Positions 8,496-16,518 are shown, counted from the first letter of the stretch. The stretch: DNA of 19,985 nt from CAMDWQ01 sp964497635 (GCA_964497635.1 CAZCDB010000027.1:1-19985); one strand, 5' to 3'. Numbers and translations are program-made. Notes: generated from the letters alone by a model not told the origin.

Positions 8496-9008
8496 ATGGC
8501 AGTTCATGAAACAACGCCTGTAGAGGCTCGGATTTTATCGGTGCTGGTTGAAAACCACGCGGGAGTTCTTTCACGTGTGGTGGGACTTTTTTCGGCACGC
8601 GGTTTTAACATCCGCTCATTGGCGGTCGGCGAGACCGAGGACCCTACTATTTCTCGTATCACCTTGGTGGCCGAGGGAGATCAGAAAACGATTGAGCAGA
8701 TCAAAAAACAGCTGAACAAACTTATTGATGTCATCAAGGTCCAGGATTTAAGCGAAGAAGGTTATGTGGACCGCGAATTGATGTTGGTCAAGCTTAAGAA
8801 TACCCCCCAAGTCAAAGACGCGCTCAAAGGCGTTCTGTCGGGGTATCGGACTCTCGTGGCGGATGAAAATAAGAGTGTGTTAACTCTGGAATGCACCGAG
8901 ACTCGCGAAAATACCAAGAAAATTTTTGATATTTTAAAAGAGATTGGGATTGTCGAGATTGCCCAGACGGGCGCTGTCGCACTTTCCAATAAGCTACCCA
9001 AAAACTGA
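8496..9008 (+). CDS. ilvH: Acetolactate synthase, small (regulatory) subunit
   Basis: The regulatory partner of IlvB, which activates the catalytic subunit and confers valine feedback inhibition. The 170-residue product has an N-terminal ACT domain at about 13-85 with the typical LSVLVENHAGVLSRV and GLFSARGFNIRSLAVG segments. A C-terminal domain follows from about 93 (RELMLVKLK). The length is normal for the family. AGAGGA at 8485-8490 lies 5 bases before the ATG. It is separated from ilvB by a palindromic element and from ilvC by a shorter hairpin. Confidence 0.96.
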   Translation: MAVHETTPVEARILSVLVENHAGVLSRVVGLFSARGFNIRSLAVGETEDPTISRITLVAEGDQKTIEQIKKQLNKLIDVIKVQDLSEEGYVDRELMLVKLKNTPQVKDALKGVLSGYRTLVADENKSVLTLECTETRENTKKIFDILKEIGIVEIAQTGAVALSNKLPKN

Positions 9009-9012
9009 CGCG

Positions 9013-9051
9013 CTGTCGTTTCGACAAGATTCGCTTCGCCCGAAAAGACAG
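9013..9051 (+). repeat. Hairpin in the ilvH-ilvC gap
   Basis: CTGTCGTTTCG (9013-9023) pairs with CGAAAAGACAG (9041-9051) with a single mismatch, giving an 11-bp stem and a 17-base loop. It starts 5 bases after the ilvH stop and ends before the ilvC ribosome site. It lacks the GCCTCC and GTCGAC boxes seen in the larger elements and has no T-run, so a terminator is unlikely. It could stabilise or punctuate the transcript. Confidence 0.6.
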
Positions 9052-9076
9052 TTTCAACCAAACAAAGGAAAATCCA

Positions 9077-10063
9077 ATGGCTAAAATTTATTATGATAAT
9101 GACGCAGATCTTTCACTCATCAAAAATAAAGTGGTGGGGGTTATCGGTTACGGGATTCAGGGTCGTGGCCAAGCGCTCAACTTGCGTGATAGCGGTGTGA
9201 AGGTGCTGGTCTCTCAGCGCCCCGGTGGGCCCAATTACGACATGGCAATCAAGGACGGATTTAAACCCCTGGAAGCCGCAGAACTTGCTCAGAAGTCCGA
9301 TGTTATCATTATTTTGGCGCAGGATCCTTTGCAGGCCGAAATCTACAAGAAGTCCGTGGCTCCGTATCTGACCGCTGGTAAAGCGCTAGCATTTTCACAC
9401 GGTTTTAACATTCATTTTAAACAGATTGTCCCGCCTAAAGATGTGGATGTGTTTATGATTGCTCCCAAGGGACCCGGGAGCTTGGTGCGTCGTCAGTACG
9501 AAGAGGGAAAAGGAGTGCCTTGCCTGGTGGCCGTGTTTCAAGACGCGACCAAGAAAGCCAAGCAGCTGGCTCTTTCTTACGCCAAGGCTCTTGGCGGGAC
9601 TCGCGCAGGCGTGATTGAGACGACCTTTAAAGAGGAAACAGAGACGGATCTTTTTGGAGAGCAGTCGGTTCTTTGCGGCGGTACTGCCGAGCTTGTGATG
9701 GCAGGGTTTGATACCTTGGTCAAGGCCGGTTATCAGCCTGAGATTGCATATTTTGAGTGTTTGCATGAGCTCAAGCTGATTACCGATTTGATTTACGCGA
9801 CCGGCGTACAAGGGATGAGAAAGCGTGTTTCAGACACCGCTGAGTATGGGGATCTGACACGGGGACCTCGCATTGTGAATCAAAAGACCCGTAAAGAAAT
9901 GAAAAAAATCCTCAAAGAAATTCAGACGGGTAAGTTTGCCAAAGAATTTTTGACGGACTACAAAAAAGGAAAGAAAAATTTTGAAAAACTGCGTCACGCG
10001 CATGACAACCACCCGATCGAAAAGGTGGGGACGAAGTTGCGTGGCATGATGAAGTGGATGTAG
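9077..10063 (+). CDS. ilvC: Ketol-acid reductoisomerase, class I
   Basis: Converts acetolactate and acetohydroxybutyrate to the dihydroxy acids in branched-chain amino-acid synthesis, using NAD(P)H and magnesium. The 328 residues match the short class I form. The Rossmann motif is GYGIQG (24-29). Catalytic and metal residues are K131 in APKGPG, D191 and E195 in TDLFGEQ, E227 and E231 in YFECLHELK, and S252 in VSDTAEYGD. The cofactor-specificity loop reads SQRPGGPNYD (46-55), without the serines that usually hold the NADPH phosphate. AAGGA at 9065-9069 precedes the ATG. It lies between ilvH and leuA in the expected pathway order. Confidence 0.97.
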   Translation: MAKIYYDNDADLSLIKNKVVGVIGYGIQGRGQALNLRDSGVKVLVSQRPGGPNYDMAIKDGFKPLEAAELAQKSDVIIILAQDPLQAEIYKKSVAPYLTAGKALAFSHGFNIHFKQIVPPKDVDVFMIAPKGPGSLVRRQYEEGKGVPCLVAVFQDATKKAKQLALSYAKALGGTRAGVIETTFKEETETDLFGEQSVLCGGTAELVMAGFDTLVKAGYQPEIAYFECLHELKLITDLIYATGVQGMRKRVSDTAEYGDLTRGPRIVNQKTRKEMKKILKEIQTGKFAKEFLTDYKKGKKNFEKLRHAHDNHPIEKVGTKLRGMMKWM

Positions 10064-10066
10064 ACG

Positions 10067-10184
10067 TGTGATTTTATTGACGGGTCCTGTCGCTGCGGTT
10101 TCCCGTCGCATCCTCAGCGTCACTTCGTGACGCCTCCGGGTCGACGGGAGTCCCTCCTCCGCGCCACCCGTCAACAAAATCACA
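10067..10184 (+). repeat. Palindromic element, copy 1 (ilvC-leuA gap)
   Basis: Outer arms 10067-10085 and 10166-10184 are 19-base inverted repeats with one mismatch. Inside, CCCGTCG (10102-10108) pairs with CGACGGG (10142-10148), and a 7-bp hairpin GCGTCAC/GTGACGC (10117-10133) has a 3-base loop. GCCTCC (10132-10137) and GTCGAC (10140-10145) follow. The core from 10081 to 10170 is nearly identical to 19635-19725 after xerC, except where paired bases have changed together. The element sits immediately after ilvC and ends 17 bases before the leuA start codon. Confidence 0.85.
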
Positions 10185-10201
10185 GCTCTAAGAGGAATGA
10201 G

Positions 10202-11767
10202 ATGACTGATAAAAATAGAATTTTTATTTTTGATACCACATTGCGAGATGGGGAGCAGTCTCCGGGGGCTTCTTTGGATGAGAAGCGCAAGCTTGAGATT
10301 GCACGCCAGTTGGCGGAGCTTCGTGTGGATATCATCGAGGCGGGGTTTCCTGTCACGTCTCCGGGGGATGCGGCGGCGGTTAAAAAAATTGCGGCTCAGA
10401 TCAAGGGGCCGACCATTTGCGCTTTGGCTCGTGCTATCGAAAAAGACATGGATGTAGCTTTGGATTCTCTTAAGCCCGCCAAGAATTCCCGTCTTCATGT
10501 ATTTTTGGCCACTTCCGCGATTCATCGTCAGTTTAAGCTTAAAAAAGCCAAGTCCGAGATTGTTCATTTAGCGACTCAGGCGGTGAAGTATGCGCGTAAC
10601 CGTATCGGTGAAGTTGAGTTTTCGCCGGAAGACGCCTCTCGAACAGAGCCTGATTTTCTCTATGAGGTCATTGAGGCGGTGATTAATGCTGGAGCCACCG
10701 TGGTCAACATTCCGGATACTGTGGGGTACACCACTCCTTTTGAATATGGAAATCTGATCAAGGGGATTTTTGATAAAGTGCCCAATATTCAAAAAGCCAT
10801 CATCAGCGTTCATTGCCACAACGATTTAGGTTTGGCGGTGGCCAACTCTCTGGCGGCAGTTCGTTTTGGTGCGCGGCAGGTGGAGTGCACCGTCAACGGT
10901 ATCGGGGAGCGAGCTGGCAATGCGGCGATGGAAGAAATCGTGATGGCGCTGGATACTCGACCGGATATTTACGGCAAGACAACCAATATTAAAAAAGATC
11001 AGATTTGCAAAGCCAGTCGCTTGGTGAGCTCGCTTACCGGAATGGTGGTACAACCCAATAAAGCGGTGGTGGGGCGCAATGCCTTCACGCATGAGTCTGG
11101 GATTCACCAGGATGGGCTTCTCAAGCATCGCAAAACCTACGAAATTATGCGTCCAGAGGATGTTGGTTTTGGGGAAACGCAGTTGGTTCTGGGGAAGCTT
11201 TCAGGTCGACATGCCTTGGAGACACGTCTTTCAAAATTGGGTTATAAGCTTAGTGCCAAGGAACTGGACAAAGCATTTCAAACATTTAAACAATTAGCGG
11301 ACAAGAAAAAAGAAGTATTTGATGATGATTTGATTGCGCTTGTAGATACGGAAATTGTTTCTGCCCCTAAAACTTACGAGTTGGTTCATTTGAGCGTGTC
11401 AACTCACAGTGGTCAGGAGGCAAAGGTTCATTTGCGTGTTCGCTGTCATGGAAAAGTGCGTGAGGCGGAAGGCTCAGGCAACGGCCCTGTGGATGCGGCC
11501 TATAAAATCATTGATAAGATTGTCTCTCATAAGCCAAAGCTTTTGGATTATCAGATCCGTGCTGTGACTGTGGGCAAAGACGCCCAAGGAGAAGTGACGG
11601 TCAAAGTGCATGATCCCGGATCCACGCGGGCGATTATGGGGCAGGGCGTGAGCACAGACGTCATCGAGGCCAGTGTTCAAGCTTATCTGGATGCGATCAA
11701 CAAAATTGCTTTTCGTGGCCAAGCCCAAAAAAAAGAGTCTAAGAAGACCAAGGCGTACGGGGTTTAG
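10202..11767 (+). CDS. leuA: 2-isopropylmalate synthase
   Basis: Condenses 2-ketoisovalerate with acetyl-CoA, the first committed step of leucine synthesis. The 521-residue product starts with the DRE-TIM signature FDTTLRDGEQSPGASL (10-25). Metal ligands D16, H204, H206 and N240 are all present, in LRDGEQ, HCHND and GERAGN. HESGIHQDG follows, and the C-terminal third is the LeuA allosteric domain for leucine feedback. The frame stays open upstream to 10127, but that part lies in the palindromic element. ATG 10202 has AGAGGA at 10191-10196 and gives the family N-terminus. The rest of the leucine pathway (leuBCD) is not in the window. Confidence 0.96.
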   Translation: MTDKNRIFIFDTTLRDGEQSPGASLDEKRKLEIARQLAELRVDIIEAGFPVTSPGDAAAVKKIAAQIKGPTICALARAIEKDMDVALDSLKPAKNSRLHVFLATSAIHRQFKLKKAKSEIVHLATQAVKYARNRIGEVEFSPEDASRTEPDFLYEVIEAVINAGATVVNIPDTVGYTTPFEYGNLIKGIFDKVPNIQKAIISVHCHNDLGLAVANSLAAVRFGARQVECTVNGIGERAGNAAMEEIVMALDTRPDIYGKTTNIKKDQICKASRLVSSLTGMVVQPNKAVVGRNAFTHESGIHQDGLLKHRKTYEIMRPEDVGFGETQLVLGKLSGRHALETRLSKLGYKLSAKELDKAFQTFKQLADKKKEVFDDDLIALVDTEIVSAPKTYELVHLSVSTHSGQEAKVHLRVRCHGKVREAEGSGNGPVDAAYKIIDKIVSHKPKLLDYQIRAVTVGKDAQGEVTVKVHDPGSTRAIMGQGVSTDVIEASVQAYLDAINKIAFRGQAQKKESKKTKAYGV

Positions 11768-11772
11768 GCCTC

Positions 11773-12645
11773 ATGACTCAGGGCCCCCTGATTCTACCCA
11801 ACACTCAAACAAGTCTTTACGGTATTTTTGGAAACCCTGTCCATCATTCCATTTCCCCCTTACTTCACAATAGCGCTTTTTCCCAAGAGAAGATCAACGC
11901 GGTTTATCTAGCTTTCCCGGTAGAACCTGCTTATTTAGGCATTGCCTTTGAGGCGATGCGAGCGATGGGAATGCGCGGCGCCAACATCACAATTCCCTTT
12001 AAAGAGATAGCACTTGATTTTATCGATGAGGTTCCTGAAGACATTGATCGTTGTATTGGCGCCATCAACACGGTGCATGTTCAAGACGGAAAACTCTTAG
12101 GGTATAACACCGATGGAAAAGGGTTTCTCCAGTCTCTGCATGAAGATCTCTCTTTTAATCCGGAAGCGCGCTCTATTTTGGTGTTGGGGGCGGGTGGTGC
12201 GGCACGCGGAGTTGTTTTTTCTTTGGCACGTGCTCATGCAGATAAATTGTGGATTTACAATCGAAGCCCGGAGCGTGCTCAGGGGCTAGCGGAGCATGCG
12301 CGTACTTATTTTCCCGAGACAGAGTTTGAGGCAATCCAAGGGATTCCTGAGATTCAAGGAGAGCGCATTGATTTGGTGGTCAATGCGACGAGTTGCGGGA
12401 TGGGCAATGGGGAGACCCCTTTTAATTTGCGTCTTTTGGAGCAAAAGACAGCTGTTTATGATTTGGTGTACTCTCCAGCGGAGACACCCCTGCTTAAAAC
12501 AGCCAAAACTCTTGGATTTTCCTGTGCCAACGGGCTTGGGATGCTGGTAAATCAGGCGGCGCTGTCATTTGAAATTTGGACGGGGAAAAAAACGGGAGTT
12601 CGTGAAACGATGCTGAAAGCACTTCAAGGAAAGCTGGGTCACTGA
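11773..12645 (+). CDS. aroE: Shikimate dehydrogenase
   Basis: Reduces 3-dehydroshikimate to shikimate with NADPH. The 290-residue product has the substrate serines in SISPLLHN (S26, S28), the catalytic pair K77 in NITIPFK and D114 in NTDGKGF, the Rossmann loop GAGGAA (139-144) and NRS at the position where NADPH-specific enzymes carry NRT or NRS. GMLVNQAALSFEIWTG is the conserved C-terminal helix. It starts 5 bases after leuA and its stop overlaps the next start by 1 base. Length and motifs point to AroE proper rather than the YdiB or quinate enzymes, though these are hard to separate by eye. Confidence 0.95.
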   Translation: MTQGPLILPNTQTSLYGIFGNPVHHSISPLLHNSAFSQEKINAVYLAFPVEPAYLGIAFEAMRAMGMRGANITIPFKEIALDFIDEVPEDIDRCIGAINTVHVQDGKLLGYNTDGKGFLQSLHEDLSFNPEARSILVLGAGGAARGVVFSLARAHADKLWIYNRSPERAQGLAEHARTYFPETEFEAIQGIPEIQGERIDLVVNATSCGMGNGETPFNLRLLEQKTAVYDLVYSPAETPLLKTAKTLGFSCANGLGMLVNQAALSFEIWTGKKTGVRETMLKALQGKLGH

Positions 12646-13421
12646 TGGAGCTCCTATTTTCGTTTGTATTTGGCACGATTGTCGGCAGTTTTTTAAACGT
12701 ATGCATTTATCGTCTGCCCAAAGAAGAGTCCATCGTATTTCCGGCTTCTCACTGTGGCCTTTGCCAGAAACCCGTCCGCTGGTATGACAATATTCCCATT
12801 GTTAGTTACATTCTTCTTGGGGGAAAATGCCGGGACTGTAAGGGCCGGTTTTCAGTGCAGTACGCGCTCATCGAGGCAATGACAGGATGTATTTTTGTCC
12901 TTTTTTATCAATCGTTTGGTTTGACGGCACTTGGACTGATTTATCTTGTAGCAACGCTGGCAATTTTAGTCGAGAGCATGATTGATTTTGCGCACAAAAT
13001 CATTCCGGATGTGATTACGCTTCCGGGGATAGTGCTGGGGGTTGCGGCATCTGTTTGGGTGCCTCAGCTGCATGGATCTGATTCTAGGGTTCATGCGCTG
13101 GTCGCATCGCTTCTAGGGGTTCTTGTGGGCGGTGGTTTTCTTTATTTGGTAGCCATGGCGGGGGAGTGGATTTTAAAAAAAGAAGCGATGGGCGGCGGAG
13201 ATATTAAGCTTTTGGCCATGTTTGGAGCGCTGATCGGTGTTCGGGGGGTTCTCTGGACGGTGTTGGTTGGTTCTTTTTTTGGTTCTTTGGTGGGAATTTA
13301 TTTTAAAATAAAGAAGCAGGGGGATGAGATCCCCTTCGGGCCTTATTTGGGACTGGCGGCTGTGCTCTATTTTTTCTTTGGGAAAGAAGTCATGGATTGG
13401 TATCTGGGTCTTAGTTATTAA
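12645..13421 (+). CDS. pilD: Prepilin peptidase (A24A type)
   Basis: A membrane aspartic protease that cleaves and N-methylates type IV prepilins and type II secretion pseudopilins at the inner membrane. The 258-residue product has the zinc-binding cysteines C37, C40, C62 and C65 in the N-terminal cytoplasmic domain. The catalytic aspartates are D114 in ESMIDFAHKIIPD and D186 in GGGD, and several hydrophobic helices surround them. Having the N-terminal Cys domain makes it the bifunctional type. It overlaps aroE by 1 base and precedes aroC. No pilin or secretion gene is in the window, so its substrate lies elsewhere in the genome. Confidence 0.94.
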   Translation: MELLFSFVFGTIVGSFLNVCIYRLPKEESIVFPASHCGLCQKPVRWYDNIPIVSYILLGGKCRDCKGRFSVQYALIEAMTGCIFVLFYQSFGLTALGLIYLVATLAILVESMIDFAHKIIPDVITLPGIVLGVAASVWVPQLHGSDSRVHALVASLLGVLVGGGFLYLVAMAGEWILKKEAMGGGDIKLLAMFGALIGVRGVLWTVLVGSFFGSLVGIYFKIKKQGDEIPFGPYLGLAAVLYFFFGKEVMDWYLGLSY

Positions 13422-13433
13422 AGGAGAATTTTT

Positions 13434-14558
13434 ATGTTACGGTTTTTAACCAGTGGCGAGTCTCACGGCAAATGTTTGGTAGCAATTTTGGAAGGCATGG
13501 TTTCCGGTCTTTCCATTGATGAAAAAGAAATTAACTCAGAGCTTGCTCGCCGTCAAGAAGGGTATGGTCGCGGAGGTCGAATGACGATCGAAAAAGATCA
13601 AGCCGAGATTCTCTCAGGAGTGCGTTTTGGAAAATCTATCGGGGGCCCCATTGCTCTTCTTGTTCCCAACCGTGATTTTAAAATCAACGAGCTTCCCGTG
13701 GTGACGCGTCCTCGTCCGGGTCATGCCGATCTGGTGGGGGCGATGAAGTATGGTCGTGAGGATGTGCGCGATATTTTGGAGCGCGCCAGTGCTCGTGAAA
13801 CAACAGCACGTGTCGCTGTGGGAGCTGTCTGCAAGCAGTTTTTGAAAGAATTTGGCGTGGATATTCTAAGTCATGTGGTTTCTATTGGCGGAGTCAATGC
13901 GCATACGGCGAGCCTTAGCTTTTCAGAACTTAAAAAAAATTCTTGGGGATCGCCGCTGCACTGCGCGGACAAAGCCGCTGAGAAGAAGATGATTGAGCGA
14001 ATTGATGAGGCAAAGCTTTCCAAGGATACGATTGGCGGAATTTTTGAAGTGGTGGTCACCGGAGTTCCGGTGGGTTTGGGAAGTTTTGTCCACTACGATC
14101 GTCGTTTGACGGCGAAGCTGTGCGCGTCTTTAATGTCTATCCAGGCGATCAAGGGTGTTGAGATTGGGATGGGTTTTGAAGTCTCAAAAAACTTGGGCAA
14201 AGATGTGCACGATGAAATTTTTCATGATTCCAAAAAAGGTTTTTATCGCAAAACCAACAAGGCGGGTGGATTTGAGGGGGGCGTGACCAATGGCGAAAAC
14301 TTGGTTTTACGCGCGGCGACTAAGCCTTACGCGACACTCATGAGTCCGATGCAGTCGGTGGACATCGCCACCAAGGAGAAACAAGTGGCTACCGTGGAAC
14401 GATCCGATGTCACGGCAGTGCCGGCTTGTGGCGTGGTCGGCGAAGCGATGGTTGCTTTTGAGCTAGCCGCCGCTTTTTGCGAAAAATTTGGAGGCGATAG
14501 CCTTCTTGAGACGTATCGTAATTTTGAAGGGTATCAAAAACAAATCAAAAGTTTTTAA
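13434..14558 (+). CDS. aroC: Chorismate synthase
   Basis: Makes chorismate from 5-enolpyruvylshikimate 3-phosphate, using reduced FMN, at the end of the shikimate pathway. The 374-residue product shows all three family signatures: GESHG (8-12), GYGRGGRM with the nearby RPRPGHADL, and RSDVTAVPACGVVGEAM near the C-terminus. AAGGAG at 13421-13426 gives a strong ribosome site for ATG 13434. It follows the prepilin peptidase by 12 bases. A 283-base gap with a long palindrome separates it from aroK. Confidence 0.97.
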   Translation: MLRFLTSGESHGKCLVAILEGMVSGLSIDEKEINSELARRQEGYGRGGRMTIEKDQAEILSGVRFGKSIGGPIALLVPNRDFKINELPVVTRPRPGHADLVGAMKYGREDVRDILERASARETTARVAVGAVCKQFLKEFGVDILSHVVSIGGVNAHTASLSFSELKKNSWGSPLHCADKAAEKKMIERIDEAKLSKDTIGGIFEVVVTGVPVGLGSFVHYDRRLTAKLCASLMSIQAIKGVEIGMGFEVSKNLGKDVHDEIFHDSKKGFYRKTNKAGGFEGGVTNGENLVLRAATKPYATLMSPMQSVDIATKEKQVATVERSDVTAVPACGVVGEAMVAFELAAAFCEKFGGDSLLETYRNFEGYQKQIKSF

Positions 14559-14567
14559 TTCGAGGCT

Positions 14568-14838
14568 TACTGAGCTTTCACCAAATAATGGGTACAATGG
14601 CCGAGATGATTTTTGAACGAGACAAGAAGCAAGGAGGAGGCATAGTGATAACTATGTCGACGAGCGAGCGACGAAGTCGCAGCCCGAAATCGTCCGGCCC
14701 CGAAGGGGAAGCCCCTCTTTTGGCCAACTCCGGCGTTGTTCCTCCTTGGCATAGTTACGACTATGCCGCGTCGTCACGCCTTGGATTTGGCCAAAATAGG
14801 GGGTTCCATTGCACCCATTATTTGGTGAAAGCTCAGTA
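14568..14838 (+). repeat. Long palindromic element between aroC and aroK
   Basis: The arms 14568-14600 and 14806-14838 are 33-base inverted repeats with one mismatch, enclosing 205 bases. The interior holds nested hairpins: CATAGT/ACTATG (14641-14656), GCGAC/GTCGC (14668-14680), and GGCATAGT/ACTATGCC (14748-14767), with AAGGAGG (14631-14637) pairing to CCTCCTT (14741-14747). GGAGGC (14636-14641) and GTCGAC (14656-14661) flank the first hairpin, which on the other strand matches the layout in the ilvB-ilvH element. No protein gene is supported here. The open frames on both strands end in the same peptide because of the arms. The right arm ends 3 bases before the aroK start. Confidence 0.85.
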
Positions 14839-14841
14839 GTT

Positions 14842-15369
14842 TTGGCCCAGAAAAATATTGTACTCATTGGTTTCATGGGGACAGGAAAATCAAGCGTAGG
14901 CCGACTTCTGGCTCGCCGAACTCGCCGTGAATTTGTGGATCTGGATCGATACCTCGAGACTCAGCAAAAAAGAAAGATTCGGGATATTTTTGAAACGGAC
15001 GGCGAGGCTTATTTTCGTTCCCTTGAAAAAGAAGCGGTGCGGCACTGGGCTTCCTGCGAAGACAAGGTGATCACCACGGGTGGAGGGACGGTGGTCGATC
15101 CCGAAAACCTCGCCGCTCTTAAAAAAAATGGAATCCTGATCACGCTTCTGGCTCGTCCCGAAACAGTTTTTCATCGGGTCAAAAATTCTAAGACCCGTCC
15201 TCTGCTAAAAAATGCGCCAGATCTTTTGGGAGAGATCCAAAAACTTCTTCAGGAACGCAAACCTTTCTATGAGCAGTCAGATTACTATTTTGAAACAGAT
15301 GGTAAGAGTGCCTCTGGGGTGGCACGCCTGATCCAAAACGCACTCATTCAGAACGGAGTGCTGCGGTGA
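14842..15369 (+). CDS. aroK: Shikimate kinase
   Basis: Phosphorylates shikimate with ATP in aromatic amino-acid synthesis. Read from TTG 14842 the product is 175 residues, the usual size. It has the P-loop GFMGTGKS (10-17), substrate residues D33 and D35 in VDLD, R59 in YFRSLE, the GGG motif (80-82) in TTGGGTV, and the lid arginine R119 in TRPLL. An earlier in-frame TTG at 14809 lies in the palindrome arm and would add 11 non-family residues, so 14842 is preferred. No good ribosome site precedes it, which leaves the start uncertain. The stop overlaps the dprA start. Confidence 0.92.
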   Translation: MAQKNIVLIGFMGTGKSSVGRLLARRTRREFVDLDRYLETQQKRKIRDIFETDGEAYFRSLEKEAVRHWASCEDKVITTGGGTVVDPENLAALKKNGILITLLARPETVFHRVKNSKTRPLLKNAPDLLGEIQKLLQERKPFYEQSDYYFETDGKSASGVARLIQNALIQNGVLR

Positions 15370-16463
15370 CAACCCCGTCTAAAAAATCTACCTTGAGAGA
15401 TCTCGTCGCCTTAAGCCTGGTTCCGGGGATGGGGCCGGTGAGCTTCAAGAAGCTTTCTGAGCGCTTTGGGGATGCCCGCACCATTCTTAGTTGCGCCGCA
15501 GGTGATTTTGCTCTAATAAAAAAGGGTTTTCGTTTTTCTTGGGAGGCTTTGAGGGCGCCCGATTTATTGTCCCGAGCGGACGATGAGATTCAAAAGGCAG
15601 CGAAGCAGAAAATTACCATCATTACCCTGGAGGATGAGCGTTATCCTCTGGCTCTGCGTGAGATTCACGACCCACCCATACTTCTGTACGTAAAGGGAAA
15701 GCTTCCTTCAAAAGACAGGATTCATATTGGGGTTGTGGGCTCCCGAGGCTGTTCTCTCTATGGTCGGAAAATGGCCACCGAAATCGCTTGTGATTTGGCG
15801 TCCGCAGGACTGGTGGTTACCAGTGGTTTGGCGCTAGGGATTGATACGGCGGCTCACCAGGGCGCTTTGCAGGGAAAAGGAATTACTTGTGCGGTCTTGG
15901 GGGGTGGGATTGGGAAACTCTATCCAAAGGAAAACAAAAAACTGGCGGATCAGATTGTAGAAAGAGGGGCCCTTATTTCAGAATACCCAATTGATATGGA
16001 GCCTGAGGCGGGATTTTTTCCGATTCGAAATCGAATCATCAGCGGGCTTTCGCGTGGGGTGTTGGTGGTCGAGGCTAAAGAAAAAAGTGGTGCTTTGATT
16101 ACCGCGGACTCGGCTCTCGAGCAGGGGCGTGAAGTATTTGCGGTACCGGGAAATGCGGATTCTTCCAAGTCGCTTGGGACCAACGGGCTTTTGCGTCAGG
16201 GAGCTCGACTGACTTTGTCGGCGGAGGACATTTTGACGGAGCTAGGGCTCACCTTTTCAGGGAGTTCCAAGCATTCTTTGAAATTGAAGTTAACGCCTGA
16301 AGAAGAAAAAATGTTTTTGCTCTTGGAGGCAGGGGCTGTCCAGCTGGAAGAGTTAGTAGAGGCATCGGGATTCTCTTTGCAGAAAGCAGCAAGCGTATTA
16401 TCCTATCTAGAAATGAAGGGGGCGGTTCAACAAACCCCCGGAAAATATTTCCAGAAAAAATAA
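15366..16463 (+). CDS. dprA: DNA-processing protein DprA
   Basis: Loads RecA on incoming single-stranded DNA during natural transformation. The 365-residue product has an N-terminal helix-hairpin-helix-like segment (LVPGMGPVSFKKL, 18-30). The Rossmann-like core carries VGSRGCSLYG (124-133), SGLALGIDTAAHQGAL (153-168), FPIRNRIISGLS (218-229), SGALITADSALEQGR (241-255) and GTNGLLRQGA (271-280). The C-terminal 60 residues resemble the winged-helix DML1 domain. GTG 15366 overlaps the aroK stop (GTGA) and has GGAG 7 bases upstream. The order dprA-topA-xerC is widespread, and many bacteria not known to transform keep dprA. Confidence 0.95.
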   Translation: MTTPSKKSTLRDLVALSLVPGMGPVSFKKLSERFGDARTILSCAAGDFALIKKGFRFSWEALRAPDLLSRADDEIQKAAKQKITIITLEDERYPLALREIHDPPILLYVKGKLPSKDRIHIGVVGSRGCSLYGRKMATEIACDLASAGLVVTSGLALGIDTAAHQGALQGKGITCAVLGGGIGKLYPKENKKLADQIVERGALISEYPIDMEPEAGFFPIRNRIISGLSRGVLVVEAKEKSGALITADSALEQGREVFAVPGNADSSKSLGTNGLLRQGARLTLSAEDILTELGLTFSGSSKHSLKLKLTPEEEKMFLLLEAGAVQLEELVEASGFSLQKAASVLSYLEMKGAVQQTPGKYFQKK

Positions 16464-16518
16464 CGCCTTGCATCTGGGGCTTTTTGAGCAGACTAAGATA
16501 GAATAGTGTAAGGAATAT

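Noticed and set aside
10127..10201. An in-frame upstream extension of leuA by 25 codons
   Set aside because: It lies within the palindromic element, has no homology to LeuA N-termini, and ATG 10202 has a good ribosome site.
9830..10567. A 245-codon open frame on the - strand across the ilvC end and leuA start
   Set aside because: It is antisense to two well-supported genes, runs through a palindrome, and its translation shows no recognisable family motif.
14567..14839. Open frames on both strands within the aroC-aroK gap (83 codons on + and 61 on -) ending in the same peptide CTHYLVKAQ
   Set aside because: The shared ending is produced by the 33-base inverted arms. Neither frame has a ribosome site, a plausible start or a recognisable protein, so both are treated as by-products of the palindrome.
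16464..16518. A possible promoter before topA (TTGCAT at 16468-16473 and TAAGAT at 16494-16499)
   Set aside because: The spacing is 20 bases and the boxes are poor matches, so it is not supported over read-through from dprA.
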